Positions 18,235 through 26,876 of a stretch of 45,516 nucleotides of DNA are shown here, in pieces; positions within the stretch are counted from its first letter, which is position 1, and every line of letters begins with the position of its first letter. Under the pieces are notes generated by a model. That model ran no database searches. It was not told the DNA's origin and saw only the letters and a program-made list of their open reading frames with translations. The stretch spans positions 1 to 45,516 of the forward strand of contig CACZML010000011.1 in assembly GCA_902782235.1 (NCBI GenBank), in the 5' to 3' direction. The position numbers and the translations under genes were made by a program. This stretch comes from Oscillospiraceae bacterium (lineage in GTDB: Bacteria > Bacillota > Clostridia > Saccharofermentanales > Saccharofermentanaceae).

Positions 18235-19182
18235 TCAGAATCCAACCCTTCTTATAGCCTTTACGAGATTGGCAGCATAGGTTTCCGTTCCGAGGCAGTT
18301 CGGGTGAAGATTATCAAGATAGTACTCTTCAAGGTGCGGAACGAGGCTCAGGCCGTCTATTACAGTGATGTTGGGATATCTGCCTGCGATCGCCCTGACC
18401 TTTTCACAGAAGGCATAAAAGACAGGAAGCGCTTCGATGTTATCACCTCTCCAGATTGGAGAAATGCAAAGGATGGGCTTTTCCGTGCCATATATGCCGG
18501 TAAGGGTCTCATAGTATTCCTCGACGGCTTCAGTTCCGTCACCATACTGGTTTGTGCCCAAAGCCACAACGATCTTGTCAGGATCGTACCCGGGCATCTT
18601 CATGAGTGACTTCTTATCGTAGATATATCCGCCTATTCCCTGGTTTATTATGTCCCAGTTAAGCTCGCGGTTAGCAATGCTTACGTATGTCTCCGATGAA
18701 CGCAGAGGTCCGTAGCCCTGAGTGATCGAATCGCCGAGCCAGAGGACTTTGGTATCTTTAACAGGAATCTCGTAAGAAGAATCAATGGAAAAGTCCTTTA
18801 TAACGAGCGTCGCATCGGCAACAAGATAGATGACTACATCATGAACGCCTTCAGGCAGAGTAAACTCGAGGCGTCCCTCTTCCTTCATGTCCTTAACGTA
18901 AAAGATCTGAGAGGCCAGCCCGTCAACATAAAGCTCGACTGAATCCTCCGAACACTTCCACAGGAATTTATAGTCAAAGGATATTTTCGAAGCGTCAGTC
19001 CTCAGCTCCAAAGTCTTCGCCGTGGAAGCGTCGCACCTCTCGTACCACATCTCAAAAGCACCCTTAAAATATTCCATCTGCGCTTTTGTGTACTGGTTTG
19101 CCTTAAGGAATCCATCAGGAGTCTCCTCAAATTCATATGCTCCGAAATATATCTTCTTAAGTTCTTCGTTAGTCAGGATCAT
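18235..19182 (-). CDS. SGNH/GDSL-family hydrolase (two-domain esterase)
   Basis: A 315-residue protein without signal peptide. Residues about 1-140 form a beta-rich N-terminal domain. Residues about 145-315 are an SGNH hydrolase: block I LWLGDSITQGYG with nucleophile S152, Gly in IGGYIYD (block II), N211 in VALGTNQYGDG (block III), and D290/H293 in LDNLHPN (block V). The two-domain layout is like carbohydrate esterases and acyl hydrolases that deacetylate sugars. Substrate unknown. ATG start with GGGGAGA upstream. Divergent from the recombinase gene. Confidence 0.88.
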   Translation of the reverse strand: MILTNEELKKIYFGAYEFEETPDGFLKANQYTKAQMEYFKGAFEMWYERCDASTAKTLELRTDASKISFDYKFLWKCSEDSVELYVDGLASQIFYVKDMKEEGRLEFTLPEGVHDVVIYLVADATLVIKDFSIDSSYEIPVKDTKVLWLGDSITQGYGPLRSSETYVSIANRELNWDIINQGIGGYIYDKKSLMKMPGYDPDKIVVALGTNQYGDGTEAVEEYYETLTGIYGTEKPILCISPIWRGDNIEALPVFYAFCEKVRAIAGRYPNITVIDGLSLVPHLEEYYLDNLHPNCLGTETYAANLVKAIRRVGF

Positions 19183-19320
19183 GTTCGTTCTCCCCGCTTT
19201 ACAGGTATTTATTGATCAGATACCTATAACTTTATCATTATTATCCCGGCATAAACACTTGAATCCGGATATTTGTAATATAATTATTTCGAATACTAGA
19301 AAAGGAGGTCTTAGAGCTTT

Positions 19321-20298
19321 ATGACACCGACATTTCCGCTTCTCGAGAATTACTTAAGCTACATGGAAGCTGCTCTCGGCCGTTCGGAAAACACAGTCAA
19401 GGAATACCGCTATGACCTTATCCTTTTCGCAAGGTTCTTAAAGCTCGACAGAGGGCTTGTCCCGCAGGACACACCGTTAGAAGAGATCGACATCTCCGAT
19501 ATCGATGCAAAGATCTTAAACAAAGTTACTACCGATGATCTCCTCGCCTTCGTTATCTGGCTTTCCCGTTCGCGAAAACAGTCCAACTCCGCAAGAGCAA
19601 GACATATTGCGTCCCTGAAGAGCTTTTTTAAATATCTTCACTCGAAGAAAAGACTTATCGATAACAATCCTGCATACGATATCGAGACGCCAAAGATCGG
19701 CAAGCGCATGCCCAAATATCTAACACTCGAGCAAAGCCAGGAACTCCTTAAGGCCGCATACGATTCACCCAAGGAATCCAACGAGCGCGACTACTGCATG
19801 CTGACGCTCTTCCTTAACTGCGGAATGCGTCTTTCAGAGCTTCGCGGGATCAACATAAACGACATTCACGGCACTACCCTCACCGTTATCGGTAAAGGTA
19901 ATAAGGAGCGTACGATCTATCTTAACGATGCCTGCCTTGAGGCTCTGGACGACTGGATGAACAAGAGAGCTTCATTGAAGATCAAGCCGTCGGCCGAGAA
20001 AGCACTTTTCGTATCCAAGCGCGGAACAAGGATCTCAGATGACATGATCCAGATCACTATAAAGAGACTTCTCGAAGAAGCCGGTATAGATACCAGAGTC
20101 TATTCCGTGCATAAGCTCAGACACACTGCCGCCACTCTTATGTATAAGTACGGCAAAGTCGATATCAGGAATCTTCAGTTGATATTAGGACACCAGAGCG
20201 TCTCCACTACTCAGATATATACGCATGTTGATGACGAGGCACTGCACCGCGCGATAGAGAGCAATCCTCTGGCAAATTTCGATCCTGAGAAAAATTAA
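19321..20298 (+). CDS. Tyrosine recombinase, XerC/XerD-like
   Basis: A 325-residue tyrosine recombinase with an N-terminal SAM-like core-binding domain (about 5-110) and a catalytic domain with all six active residues: R170 (CGMRLSE), K192 (GKGNKE), H264 and R267 (HKLRHTAA), H291 (LGHQS) and Y300 (IYTHV). Length and spacing match chromosomal XerC/XerD, which resolve chromosome dimers at dif. No attachment site or cargo is visible, so I read it as a housekeeping recombinase rather than an integrase. AAAGGAGG lies 12 bases before the ATG, which is long but there is no better start. TATAAT at 19279-19284 could be its -10. Its stop abuts the convergent flavoprotein gene. Confidence 0.9.
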   Translation: MTPTFPLLENYLSYMEAALGRSENTVKEYRYDLILFARFLKLDRGLVPQDTPLEEIDISDIDAKILNKVTTDDLLAFVIWLSRSRKQSNSARARHIASLKSFFKYLHSKKRLIDNNPAYDIETPKIGKRMPKYLTLEQSQELLKAAYDSPKESNERDYCMLTLFLNCGMRLSELRGININDIHGTTLTVIGKGNKERTIYLNDACLEALDDWMNKRASLKIKPSAEKALFVSKRGTRISDDMIQITIKRLLEEAGIDTRVYSVHKLRHTAATLMYKYGKVDIRNLQLILGHQSVSTTQIYTHVDDEALHRAIESNPLANFDPEKN

Positions 20299-20838
20299 TT
20301 AAACGTCTTTACCCATCTTATATGCTTCATCAAGAGCTTTGTGGCCTTCGATATCACCACGGTCATTTACATTGCCTGCAAATACCTTGCCCTTGAATTC
20401 AGCCTTTTCGAAGCAGTCTACCCAGCCCTGCACACCGCCGGCAGCTTTCTCATCAACATAATCGCCGTCATCAGCAGCAACGGATAATAGATAAACGTCC
20501 CTGAACTTGTAATCCCTGGGATAAAGCGAATTGGCACGGTCGATCATGGTCTTCATCTGACCGGACATCTCGTAGTAATAGATTGGAGTTGCCCATACAA
20601 CTACTTCTGCATTCAGGATCTTCTCGGTGATCTCATTGGCATCGTCTTTTATAACGCAGCTTCCTGTATTTGCGCACGCAAAACAGCCCCTGCAGAAAGC
20701 AATTGTCTTTCCCTTAAGAGATACCGTCTCAACATCGTTGCCGGCTTCAAGAGCGCCTTTTGCAAAGCTTGCCGCAAGTTTATCCGAATTGCTGTCATTT
20801 CTTAGACTTGTTGTGATGATAAGTACCTTCTTAGACAT
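20299..20838 (-). CDS. Iron-sulfur flavoprotein-like NAD(P)H-dependent oxidoreductase
   Basis: A 179-residue flavodoxin-fold protein (NADPH-dependent FMN reductase family). The N-terminal FMN phosphate loop is TTSLRNDSNSDKLA (10-23). A compact cysteine motif C49-x2-C52-x2-C55-x5-C61 matches the [4Fe-4S] motif of iron-sulfur flavoproteins (Isf). TPIYYYEMSGQMKTMIDR (85-102) is the typical flavin-side segment. It probably moves electrons to an unknown acceptor. The GGAGG site lies inside the end of the preceding membrane-protein gene. A second protein of this kind is at 21636. Confidence 0.88.
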   Translation of the reverse strand: MSKKVLIITTSLRNDSNSDKLAASFAKGALEAGNDVETVSLKGKTIAFCRGCFACANTGSCVIKDDANEITEKILNAEVVVWATPIYYYEMSGQMKTMIDRANSLYPRDYKFRDVYLLSVAADDGDYVDEKAAGGVQGWVDCFEKAEFKGKVFAGNVNDRGDIEGHKALDEAYKMGKDV

Positions 20839-20843
20839 TTTCT

Positions 20844-21581
20844 TTAGCCTCCGTATCTTTCGTATGCTTCATCTATATGAACCTTAAAAGCATCATAATC
20901 TTCCCACCTGAAAGGAAAACCATAAAGCTCAGCGTTAAGCTTATCTTTTGCAAACTTGATCACATCTTCCCTATACGCGCCTTCATAGTATTCCTTGACA
21001 AATCTGCGGGCAGATTCCTTCACTTCATCTTCCATGAAATAACCGCCGTTATTCTTGAGGTATTCCGAAGGAAGCATGTCGCGCGCTTTGATCTTTGCCG
21101 CATCCTCTCTGGATTCTTCGGCCTCGTCTTCATCGTCGTCTACAGAGGGCTGATAGAGATCCTTTTCAATGATCCAGGCCAAAAGATATGAGAAATCATC
21201 ACAGGTATACTGCCATATGATCTCCTCATCTTCTTCCGTAAGATGCTTTGGATGCTTGTCATACAGTTTGCAGTACAGGTTTCTCGAGAAGTCATAACCC
21301 TCGCCGTCATTCTTATATAGCGGTTCATAGAAGTCTTCCGCAGGAGGATCTGCAACAACTTTTACATCCTGCTTCTTCCAATACACTATCTTCTTTACCA
21401 GTTTTACAAACAGGATCTCCCAAACCGCACCGATCGCAAGAAGGATAATGCCTGCGATAATCGACCCGTTCATAAAAGCAACCAGCGCCAGGAAGAAAAA
21501 CATAAGCGCCAGGAACTGCATCAGCACTGAAGCTATCGTATAACCTGATATATTAGGAACTTCATCAACCTTATTGTCCAT
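20844..21581 (-). CDS. Two-helix membrane protein with acidic cytoplasmic tail, unknown function
   Basis: About 245 residues. Start set at ATG 21581 with GGGGTGG upstream; an in-frame start at 21626 lies in the preceding terminator. Residues about 12-60 form two adjacent membrane helices (SVLMQFLALMFFFLALVAF and IIAGIILLAIGAVWEILFV). The rest is soluble, charged and helical, with an acidic stretch around residue 165 (DDDEDEAEES). Family not recognised. It shares a transcript with the flavoprotein gene six bases downstream. Confidence 0.75.
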   Translation of the reverse strand: MDNKVDEVPNISGYTIASVLMQFLALMFFFLALVAFMNGSIIAGIILLAIGAVWEILFVKLVKKIVYWKKQDVKVVADPPAEDFYEPLYKNDGEGYDFSRNLYCKLYDKHPKHLTEEDEEIIWQYTCDDFSYLLAWIIEKDLYQPSVDDDEDEAEESREDAAKIKARDMLPSEYLKNNGGYFMEDEVKESARRFVKEYYEGAYREDVIKFAKDKLNAELYGFPFRWEDYDAFKVHIDEAYERYGG

Positions 21582-21593
21582 AGTCCACCCCAT

Positions 21594-21624
21594 AAAAACA
21601 GCCTGCTCCATTGAAGAAGCAGGC
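21594..21624 (-). terminator. Terminator of the alcohol dehydrogenase-to-flavoprotein operon
   Basis: A 9-bp stem with one G-T pair (21601-21609 with 21616-21624) and 6-base loop is followed by TGTTTTT on the minus strand. It begins 12 bases after the stop at 21636. Confidence 0.85.
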
Positions 21625-21635
21625 ACATAACCATA

Positions 21636-22265
21636 TTACCCTATGAAATTAGTCCACAGATGTTCTTCCTGTTCAGGAAGACCGAGCTTTTCCCTGCCCA
21701 AAGCAATGCTTTCCATAAGGAATACCATATTGCGGGCAAGGACTCTCATTGTCTGCTTTCCCTCTTCATCCTGATCAGCTTCACCTGCCGCTCCGCCATG
21801 GATATTGTTCCAGTACTGGCTTGTGGCAACAGGCATATTGGATATCGTAAAGAACTTATTGAGTTCATCGAAAGTTGCTGTACAGCCGGACCTTCTTGCG
21901 CAGACCACGCTCGCACCGACCTTCATGCGCTTATCAAAATGCGAGCTGTAAAAGACTCTCTGCAAAGCGGAAACCAGAGTTCCGTTGGCACAGCCGTAGT
22001 AAACCGGAGATCCGGCTACTAGGCCGTCAGCCTTTTCGAACTTTTCGGAGATCTCATTAACGACGTCATTGAAAACGCACTTGCCGGTATTGCCGCAAGT
22101 ACCGCAGGCAATGCATCCTCTGACATCTTTCTTGCCCAGATTTATGCACTCATATTCAACATTAAGCTCGTCGAATATCTTTTGCATCTCGCGAAAACCT
22201 GTGGCGATATTGCCGTTCTCTCTCGGGCTTCCATTGAGCATTAATACCTTAAAACGCTTTTCCAT
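21636..22265 (-). CDS. Iron-sulfur flavoprotein-like oxidoreductase (Isf family)
   Basis: A 209-residue flavodoxin-fold protein. FMN loop NGSPRENGNIATGF (11-24); cysteine motif C51-x2-C54-x2-C57-x5-C63, the compact Isf cluster motif; SPVYYGCANGTLVSALQR later. ATG 22265 is preferred over 22277 because GAGG lies six bases before it. The upstream ATG overlaps the nitroreductase stop. Last gene of the operon adh-gfo-nitroreductase-isf, closed by a terminator. Confidence 0.88.
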   Translation of the reverse strand: MEKRFKVLMLNGSPRENGNIATGFREMQKIFDELNVEYECINLGKKDVRGCIACGTCGNTGKCVFNDVVNEISEKFEKADGLVAGSPVYYGCANGTLVSALQRVFYSSHFDKRMKVGASVVCARRSGCTATFDELNKFFTISNMPVATSQYWNNIHGGAAGEADQDEEGKQTMRVLARNMVFLMESIALGREKLGLPEQEEHLWTNFIG

Positions 22266-22276
22266 AACAGGCCTCA

Positions 22277-22801
22277 TTAAATGTAATATACGTAGTTTTC
22301 TTTTCTGGGAGCAGGGTCATTCAACGGTGCAGCGGCATAGCCTAAAGCACAGTGACCTATACCCTCATACTCATCTGTGATTCCGAGCTTTGCAAGGATA
22401 TCCCTGCCGATCTCAGATTCGAATTCTTCCTTAGCCCTGTGGATCCAGATGCTGTCAACACCAAGGCTCTTTGCAGCATTCATGAGATTGCCCATAACAA
22501 GAGAACCGTCGTAGATATGAGTAACGACATCCTTTTTGGCAAGGACGATAAGGATCACCGGAGCGCCATAGAAAGGATCTGTACCTTCTGGCATTCCTGC
22601 TATCTTTGCGTTAGCAGCAGACAGGGCATCTCTTGTAGCTTTGTCTGTAACCGCAATGATGATAGGGCTCTGCATTCCCATTCCTGTTGCAGCATATGTA
22701 CCTGCCTCGAGGATCGCCTTCAAGTCTTCCTCTTTAATCATATCAGGCTTAAAGTTCCTGCAGCTTCTTCTGGTCTCCAAAACTTTTAATGTCTCGTTCA
22801 T
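22277..22801 (-). CDS. Nitroreductase-family FMN-dependent oxidoreductase
   Basis: A 174-residue protein with the nitroreductase signature TRRSCRNF at residues 10-17 (phosphate-binding Arg/Ser) and GIGHCALGYAAA near the C-terminus. Members reduce nitro groups, quinones or enoates with NAD(P)H and FMN. The physiological substrate cannot be told. It starts 12 bases after the Gfo/Idh/MocA gene with GAGGTGATAAT upstream and ends where the Isf-like gene begins. Confidence 0.9.
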   Translation of the reverse strand: MNETLKVLETRRSCRNFKPDMIKEEDLKAILEAGTYAATGMGMQSPIIIAVTDKATRDALSAANAKIAGMPEGTDPFYGAPVILIVLAKKDVVTHIYDGSLVMGNLMNAAKSLGVDSIWIHRAKEEFESEIGRDILAKLGITDEYEGIGHCALGYAAAPLNDPAPRKENYVYYI

Positions 22802-22813
22802 ATTATCACCTCA

Positions 22814-23785
22814 TCAATAACCGATCTGTTCAAGTATCTTATCGAGGAGCTCAGCGTTCTTAATAGAAAATTCAGGTGTGATGTGCTGCTCCTCGCCTCT
22901 TTCGATGCATCTTCCGAGCTGTTCTACTTCAAGCATATAGTTCTGCGGAACATTTATCGTGGGGTTATAAACCTTGCTGCCGGAAGTGACTGTATATGTG
23001 ACTCTTCCTTCCTGGTTATATTCAACGTCAGATACGATAGTGCCCTTTGAACCGTGGATATAGAGCACATCTTTTCTTCTGTCAGAACCCGGTTCGAAGA
23101 TCATGCCGACATTGAATACTGCCCTCGCTCCGTTTTCGAACTTTAAGATAACAGAAGCCAGTACATCAGCCCCCTTATCATTGAACTCTGCCTTAGCTGT
23201 GACGAAGTCAGGCGTCGAATCAATGAGAGATAAGATCATAGTCGTGCAGTAGCATCCGAGATCATAAACAGCACCGCCGCCAAGCTCTTTATACATTCTG
23301 ATATCTTCGATGTAATACTGCGTGAAAAATGCCGTATCAACGAACTCAACATCACCTATGATGCCGCTCTTAATATCATCCTTAAGAGACTGGATATACG
23401 GGCTGTGGAGATATGCATATGCTTCCATCAGGATAACGTTATTCTCTTTTGCAACAGCAAACATCTCTCTTGCATCAGCAGCACTTAAAGCAAGAGGCTT
23501 CTCACATAGAACATGCTTGCCTGCTTTAAGAGCCTTGATAACCCATTCCTTGTGAAGATTATTCGGAAGCGGGATATAAACCGCCTGTACCTCAGGGTCT
23601 TCCAAAAGCTTGTCGTATCCGACATAAGCTTTCTCAAAACCGAACTCATCCTTATAGCTCTGCACCTTTGCTTCATTTCTTCCGGCAATGGCATAAAGCT
23701 CACAGTTCTCAGCCATCTTCATACCGGGAATAGTACAACCTCTTGCGATATTCGCAGTGCCCAAAACGCCCCATTTTACTGACAT
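22814..23785 (-). CDS. Gfo/Idh/MocA-family NAD(P)-dependent oxidoreductase
   Basis: A 323-residue protein: N-terminal Rossmann fold (GVLGTANIARGCTIPGM, residues 6-22), the family motif CEKPLALSAADAREM (residues about 94-108), and the C-terminal alpha/beta domain with ELGGGAVYDLGCY. Members oxidise or reduce sugars, inositols and trans-dihydrodiols. Substrate unknown. Strong AAAAGGAGGATTCC site before the ATG. Second gene of the redox operon, 40 bases after the alcohol dehydrogenase. Confidence 0.92.
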   Translation of the reverse strand: MSVKWGVLGTANIARGCTIPGMKMAENCELYAIAGRNEAKVQSYKDEFGFEKAYVGYDKLLEDPEVQAVYIPLPNNLHKEWVIKALKAGKHVLCEKPLALSAADAREMFAVAKENNVILMEAYAYLHSPYIQSLKDDIKSGIIGDVEFVDTAFFTQYYIEDIRMYKELGGGAVYDLGCYCTTMILSLIDSTPDFVTAKAEFNDKGADVLASVILKFENGARAVFNVGMIFEPGSDRRKDVLYIHGSKGTIVSDVEYNQEGRVTYTVTSGSKVYNPTINVPQNYMLEVEQLGRCIERGEEQHITPEFSIKNAELLDKILEQIGY

Positions 23786-23825
23786 AATGGAATCCTCCTT
23801 TTAAGAATGAATATTGTGGTTCTGA

Positions 23826-24992
23826 TTACATGCTTGCGCGGTAGATCGCGAGCATATCTGCTTCGTTAAGGACCTTCTCACCGCCAACGCCGACTGCGCA
23901 CTTATGAGCCATATCAACGAGTTCTTCCTCTGTCGGATTAACGCCTAATTCGCGAAGGTTTGTAGGCATCTTGATCGATCTGTAGAAGTCCTCCATTGCC
24001 TCGATACCCTTAAGAGCGATCTCCTCGTCTGTACCTTCATCAGCGACATCCATAACGTTGATCGCAAACTTCTTAAAACGAGGGAGACAGTCGTTCATTA
24101 CGTATCTAGCCCATGTGCCCCAGATAGCTGCAAGACCTGCACCGTGTGCAACGTCATAAAGGCCGCCGAGTTCATGTTCAAGCTTATGCGTCATCCAGTC
24201 GCCGCCGTCATTGCCGCAGCCTGTAAGACCGTTATGTGCAAGGCTTCCTGCCCACATAACTTCTGCTCTTGCATCGTAGTTCTGAGGATCGTCTCTAAGA
24301 ATTACGGCGTTCTTCTTAACAGTACGGAGAAGGCCTTCTGCCAAAGCATCTGTGATCTCCATATTGCCGCCGTTTGTGAAATATCTTTCCATCGTATGCA
24401 TCATGATATCGGTGCATCCGCATGCTGTCTGATAATCTGGCAGAGTCATCGTAAGTTCAGGATTCATAATAGCAAACTTAGCTCTGGAATAATCACTGCT
24501 GTAGCCTCTCTTAACAAGGCCCTCTTCCTTGGTGATAACGGAAGAATCGCTCATCTCGCTTCCTGTAGCAGCGATCGTAAGGATAACGCCCAAAGGAAGG
24601 CATCCTTTTGCCTGGCGCTTATAATCGTAGAAGTCCCAAACATCGCCTTCGTTGGCAACGCCGTAACCGATTGCCTTAGCTGAATCGATAGCACTTCCGC
24701 CGCCTACTGCAAGAAGGAAATCAACGCCTTCTTTCTTGCACAGTTCGATGCCTTCATATACCAGTCCCAAATGAGGATTCGGAACTGCTCCGCCTAAAGT
24801 AACATAGCTGATTCCGGCACCATCGAGAGTGTCTGTAACTCTCTTAAGAAGTCCGGAACGGACAACGCTGCCGCCGCCATAATGGATAAGGATCTTGGTG
24901 CCGCCAAATTCTTTGATAAGGTCTGCAACCTTTGCTTCAGTGTTCTTACCAAAAACAACTTTTGTGGGTGTGAAATACTTAAAATCGAACAT
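23826..24992 (-). CDS. Iron-containing alcohol dehydrogenase (butanol dehydrogenase-like)
   Basis: A 388-residue group III alcohol dehydrogenase. The NAD(P)-binding GGGSAIDSAKAIG is near residue 100. Metal-binding histidines lie in the segments DIMMHTMERYF and THKLEHELGGLYDVAHGAGLA, the family signature. The start FDFKYFTPTKVVFGKN and overall length match clostridial BdhA/YqhD-like enzymes, which reduce aldehydes with NAD(P)H. ATG start with AAAGGAGAATG upstream. First gene of the redox operon. Confidence 0.92.
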   Translation of the reverse strand: MFDFKYFTPTKVVFGKNTEAKVADLIKEFGGTKILIHYGGGSVVRSGLLKRVTDTLDGAGISYVTLGGAVPNPHLGLVYEGIELCKKEGVDFLLAVGGGSAIDSAKAIGYGVANEGDVWDFYDYKRQAKGCLPLGVILTIAATGSEMSDSSVITKEEGLVKRGYSSDYSRAKFAIMNPELTMTLPDYQTACGCTDIMMHTMERYFTNGGNMEITDALAEGLLRTVKKNAVILRDDPQNYDARAEVMWAGSLAHNGLTGCGNDGGDWMTHKLEHELGGLYDVAHGAGLAAIWGTWARYVMNDCLPRFKKFAINVMDVADEGTDEEIALKGIEAMEDFYRSIKMPTNLRELGVNPTEEELVDMAHKCAVGVGGEKVLNEADMLAIYRASM

Positions 24993-25020
24993 GAATACAT
25001 TCTCCTTTCCTATAGAGCCG

Positions 25021-25034
25021 GTAAATTCATTTAC
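25021..25034. promoter_or_regulatory. Inverted repeat upstream of the alcohol dehydrogenase
   Basis: GTAAAT-TC-ATTTAC is a perfect 14-base dyad 29 bases before the ATG. It is a candidate operator by position only. Confidence 0.35.
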
Positions 25035-25050
25035 ATTAATGATACACGTA

Positions 25051-25082
25051 ATAAAAGACCCGAAAATACTATATTTCGGGTC
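25051..25082 (-). terminator. Terminator of the sensor-MFS operon, possibly bidirectional
   Basis: A 9-bp perfect stem (GACCCGAAA at 25057-25065 with 25074-25082) is followed by TTTTATT on the minus strand and preceded by a T run seen from the other strand. It lies 43 bases after the stop at 25125. Confidence 0.8.
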
Positions 25083-25124
25083 ATTTTTATCAAATTAACT
25101 TTATATGGTTTCAAGGATAATCTG

Positions 25125-26048
25125 TCAGCCTTCAAACAGCCTTGTATTCTTTTTGAACCACTCGAAAATAGACAGCTTCATGACGAAGAAATTTGCGAAT
25201 GTGATCAGATATACAGAGCCGAAGAAGATGAACATTATGATGAAATCCCTGTAGTATTCCATAGGAGCCACAAGGCCGTCTTCTATAAGATAAGGAACCT
25301 CGAGATATGCCTCGATCAGATTAAGTTCCGGGAAATAATCTATCAGATTCATCGTCCATACGAGCCTGTCACCAAACAGCAATGCGAAAAGTGTTAAGAC
25401 AAAGCATACGATAATGCCGATAAAACAGATTCTTTCCTTGGCCAAAAGCTCATATAGCGCAAGCTGCAGGAATGAGACTATGAATACTGCGGGAATGAAG
25501 AATATCCAGCTGTTTGTCATGCCTGCGACCAGGCAAAGGAACAAAGAAACTGTCGTGCCGATTCCCGCGCCCAATATACCCCATTTCATTCTTGGCGACT
25601 TCAGATAGAAATCCTTCTTCACGTCATCGCCCTTGAGCCTCTCGCTGATGTATTCGCCCTGAAGAGTGCTGGCACCGCCTTCAATATCGATCGGCGAACT
25701 CGTTGATTTATAGCCAAGCGCCGTAAGCGTTGTAGCAAAGATCATTATGTCCTGGGCGATGTTAAAAGCCACGTCCATAGATAAAGTCTCTTTGGGTGCA
25801 AAAAGGTCTACGACCTCATTCTCGAGGAGGAAATCAGCAAAGTTACTTGTCTTATTAAATGCTGCTTCGATATCTTCTCTGAATGCATTTGCCGGACCGA
25901 GATACGCCTTGGTACTGACTCTGAGACTGCCATCAGGTGTAAAGCAGACCTTGATCAAAAGTCCGCTTATATCACCATTGATCTCATTATCGGAGATCTT
26001 CATATTAAGACCAGTATTCAACTCAAGCAAAAAGGCATACCTATCCAT
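25125..26048 (-). CDS. Multi-helix membrane protein of unknown function
   Basis: A 307-residue protein with a soluble N-terminal domain (about 1-145) and four to five C-terminal membrane helices (about 152-175, 178-200, 205-228 and 265-290 are the clearest). Start set at ATG 26048; GGAGGG lies nine bases upstream, and an in-frame TTG at 26054 is less likely. I do not recognise the family. Third gene of an operon with the sensor-MFS fusion and a single-helix protein, closed by the terminator at 25051. Confidence 0.78.
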   Translation of the reverse strand: MDRYAFLLELNTGLNMKISDNEINGDISGLLIKVCFTPDGSLRVSTKAYLGPANAFREDIEAAFNKTSNFADFLLENEVVDLFAPKETLSMDVAFNIAQDIMIFATTLTALGYKSTSSPIDIEGGASTLQGEYISERLKGDDVKKDFYLKSPRMKWGILGAGIGTTVSLFLCLVAGMTNSWIFFIPAVFIVSFLQLALYELLAKERICFIGIIVCFVLTLFALLFGDRLVWTMNLIDYFPELNLIEAYLEVPYLIEDGLVAPMEYYRDFIIMFIFFGSVYLITFANFFVMKLSIFEWFKKNTRLFEG

Positions 26049-26093
26049 CCTCAAAGACCCTCCGTTATTAAGTTATGTCAGGCGCTGATAATA

Positions 26094-26876
26094 TCAGCCG
26101 CTCGTTGCAGAAATACCAGGAATCGTTGTCTCAGCAAGCTGAGCCGCAGGCTGGTTATTAGTGGTTGTTGTCTCTTCCTCACTCTCAGTAGAAGCCTCTG
26201 TGGATACAGTAGGATTTGTGGGAGCGGGCATAAAGCCTTCTTCTGCAGACTTATTCGTCTGTATTCTCAAAGGATAGAAAGCAAGCGCTGTTGTGTACTG
26301 ATCCTGAATCGTAGCAGATTCAAAGATACTCTTCTCATTAATGAGCTCAGAGTGTCTGTAAGGAAGTACTACAGCTGCATAACTTACCATCCAGATAACA
26401 ATGGCAAGAAGGATAACTTCAAGGATCAGGAGCGGTGTGACCTGGAAAAGATCATTAAGCTTCCTCATCTGCTTCGGACGTCTTACCGCCTTGTTCTTAA
26501 CGTCCGTATTGATGAACTCCATTGCCTTGAAGCCCTTGGAATCGATCTTGGAAAGGATCTTCTCGAGCATTGAGTTTCTCGTATATTCATCGAGAAGCCT
26601 GTCCTCAAAAGTCATATCTGCAGGAAGCGGATACTGTGCAACGATACTCTTTGCATTAGCAAGAAGAATATCACCGAACTCATAGATTACTCTGTCTCCA
26701 GGTACGTTATTACGCTTGGAATAGATGTCGAGATAAGACTTGATTATCGCATTCTCACATCTTGTAGCTTCCTTGGTAATGCTGTAGCAGGAAGAATAAA
26801 CCATGACTACAGTAGACATATAAAAATCGCGGATATTCTCGCGTGTCAGTTTCTGATTCCAGAGTTCATCAGACAT
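26094..26876 (-). CDS. Single-pass membrane protein with helical cytoplasmic domain
   Basis: Start set at ATG 26876, with GGAGG eight bases upstream; this overlaps the end of the sensor-MFS gene by eight bases, so translation is coupled. The 260-residue protein has a helical cytoplasmic domain (about 1-145), one membrane helix (about 148-171), and an outside segment ending in a Thr/Glu/Asn/Gln-rich tail. The stretch VYSSCYSITKEATRCENAIIK faintly recalls sigma-70 region 2, but conserved residues are not clear and I do not claim it. Function unknown; it probably works with its operon partners. Confidence 0.78.
   Translation of the reverse strand: MSDELWNQKLTRENIRDFYMSTVVMVYSSCYSITKEATRCENAIIKSYLDIYSKRNNVPGDRVIYEFGDILLANAKSIVAQYPLPADMTFEDRLLDEYTRNSMLEKILSKIDSKGFKAMEFINTDVKNKAVRRPKQMRKLNDLFQVTPLLILEVILLAIVIWMVSYAAVVLPYRHSELINEKSIFESATIQDQYTTALAFYPLRIQTNKSAEEGFMPAPTNPTVSTEASTESEEETTTTNNQPAAQLAETTIPGISATSG

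Noticed and set aside
19321..20298. Integrase of a mobile element
   Set aside because: The tRNAs nearest are intact and distant, no att repeats or cargo are seen, and the protein looks like XerC/XerD.
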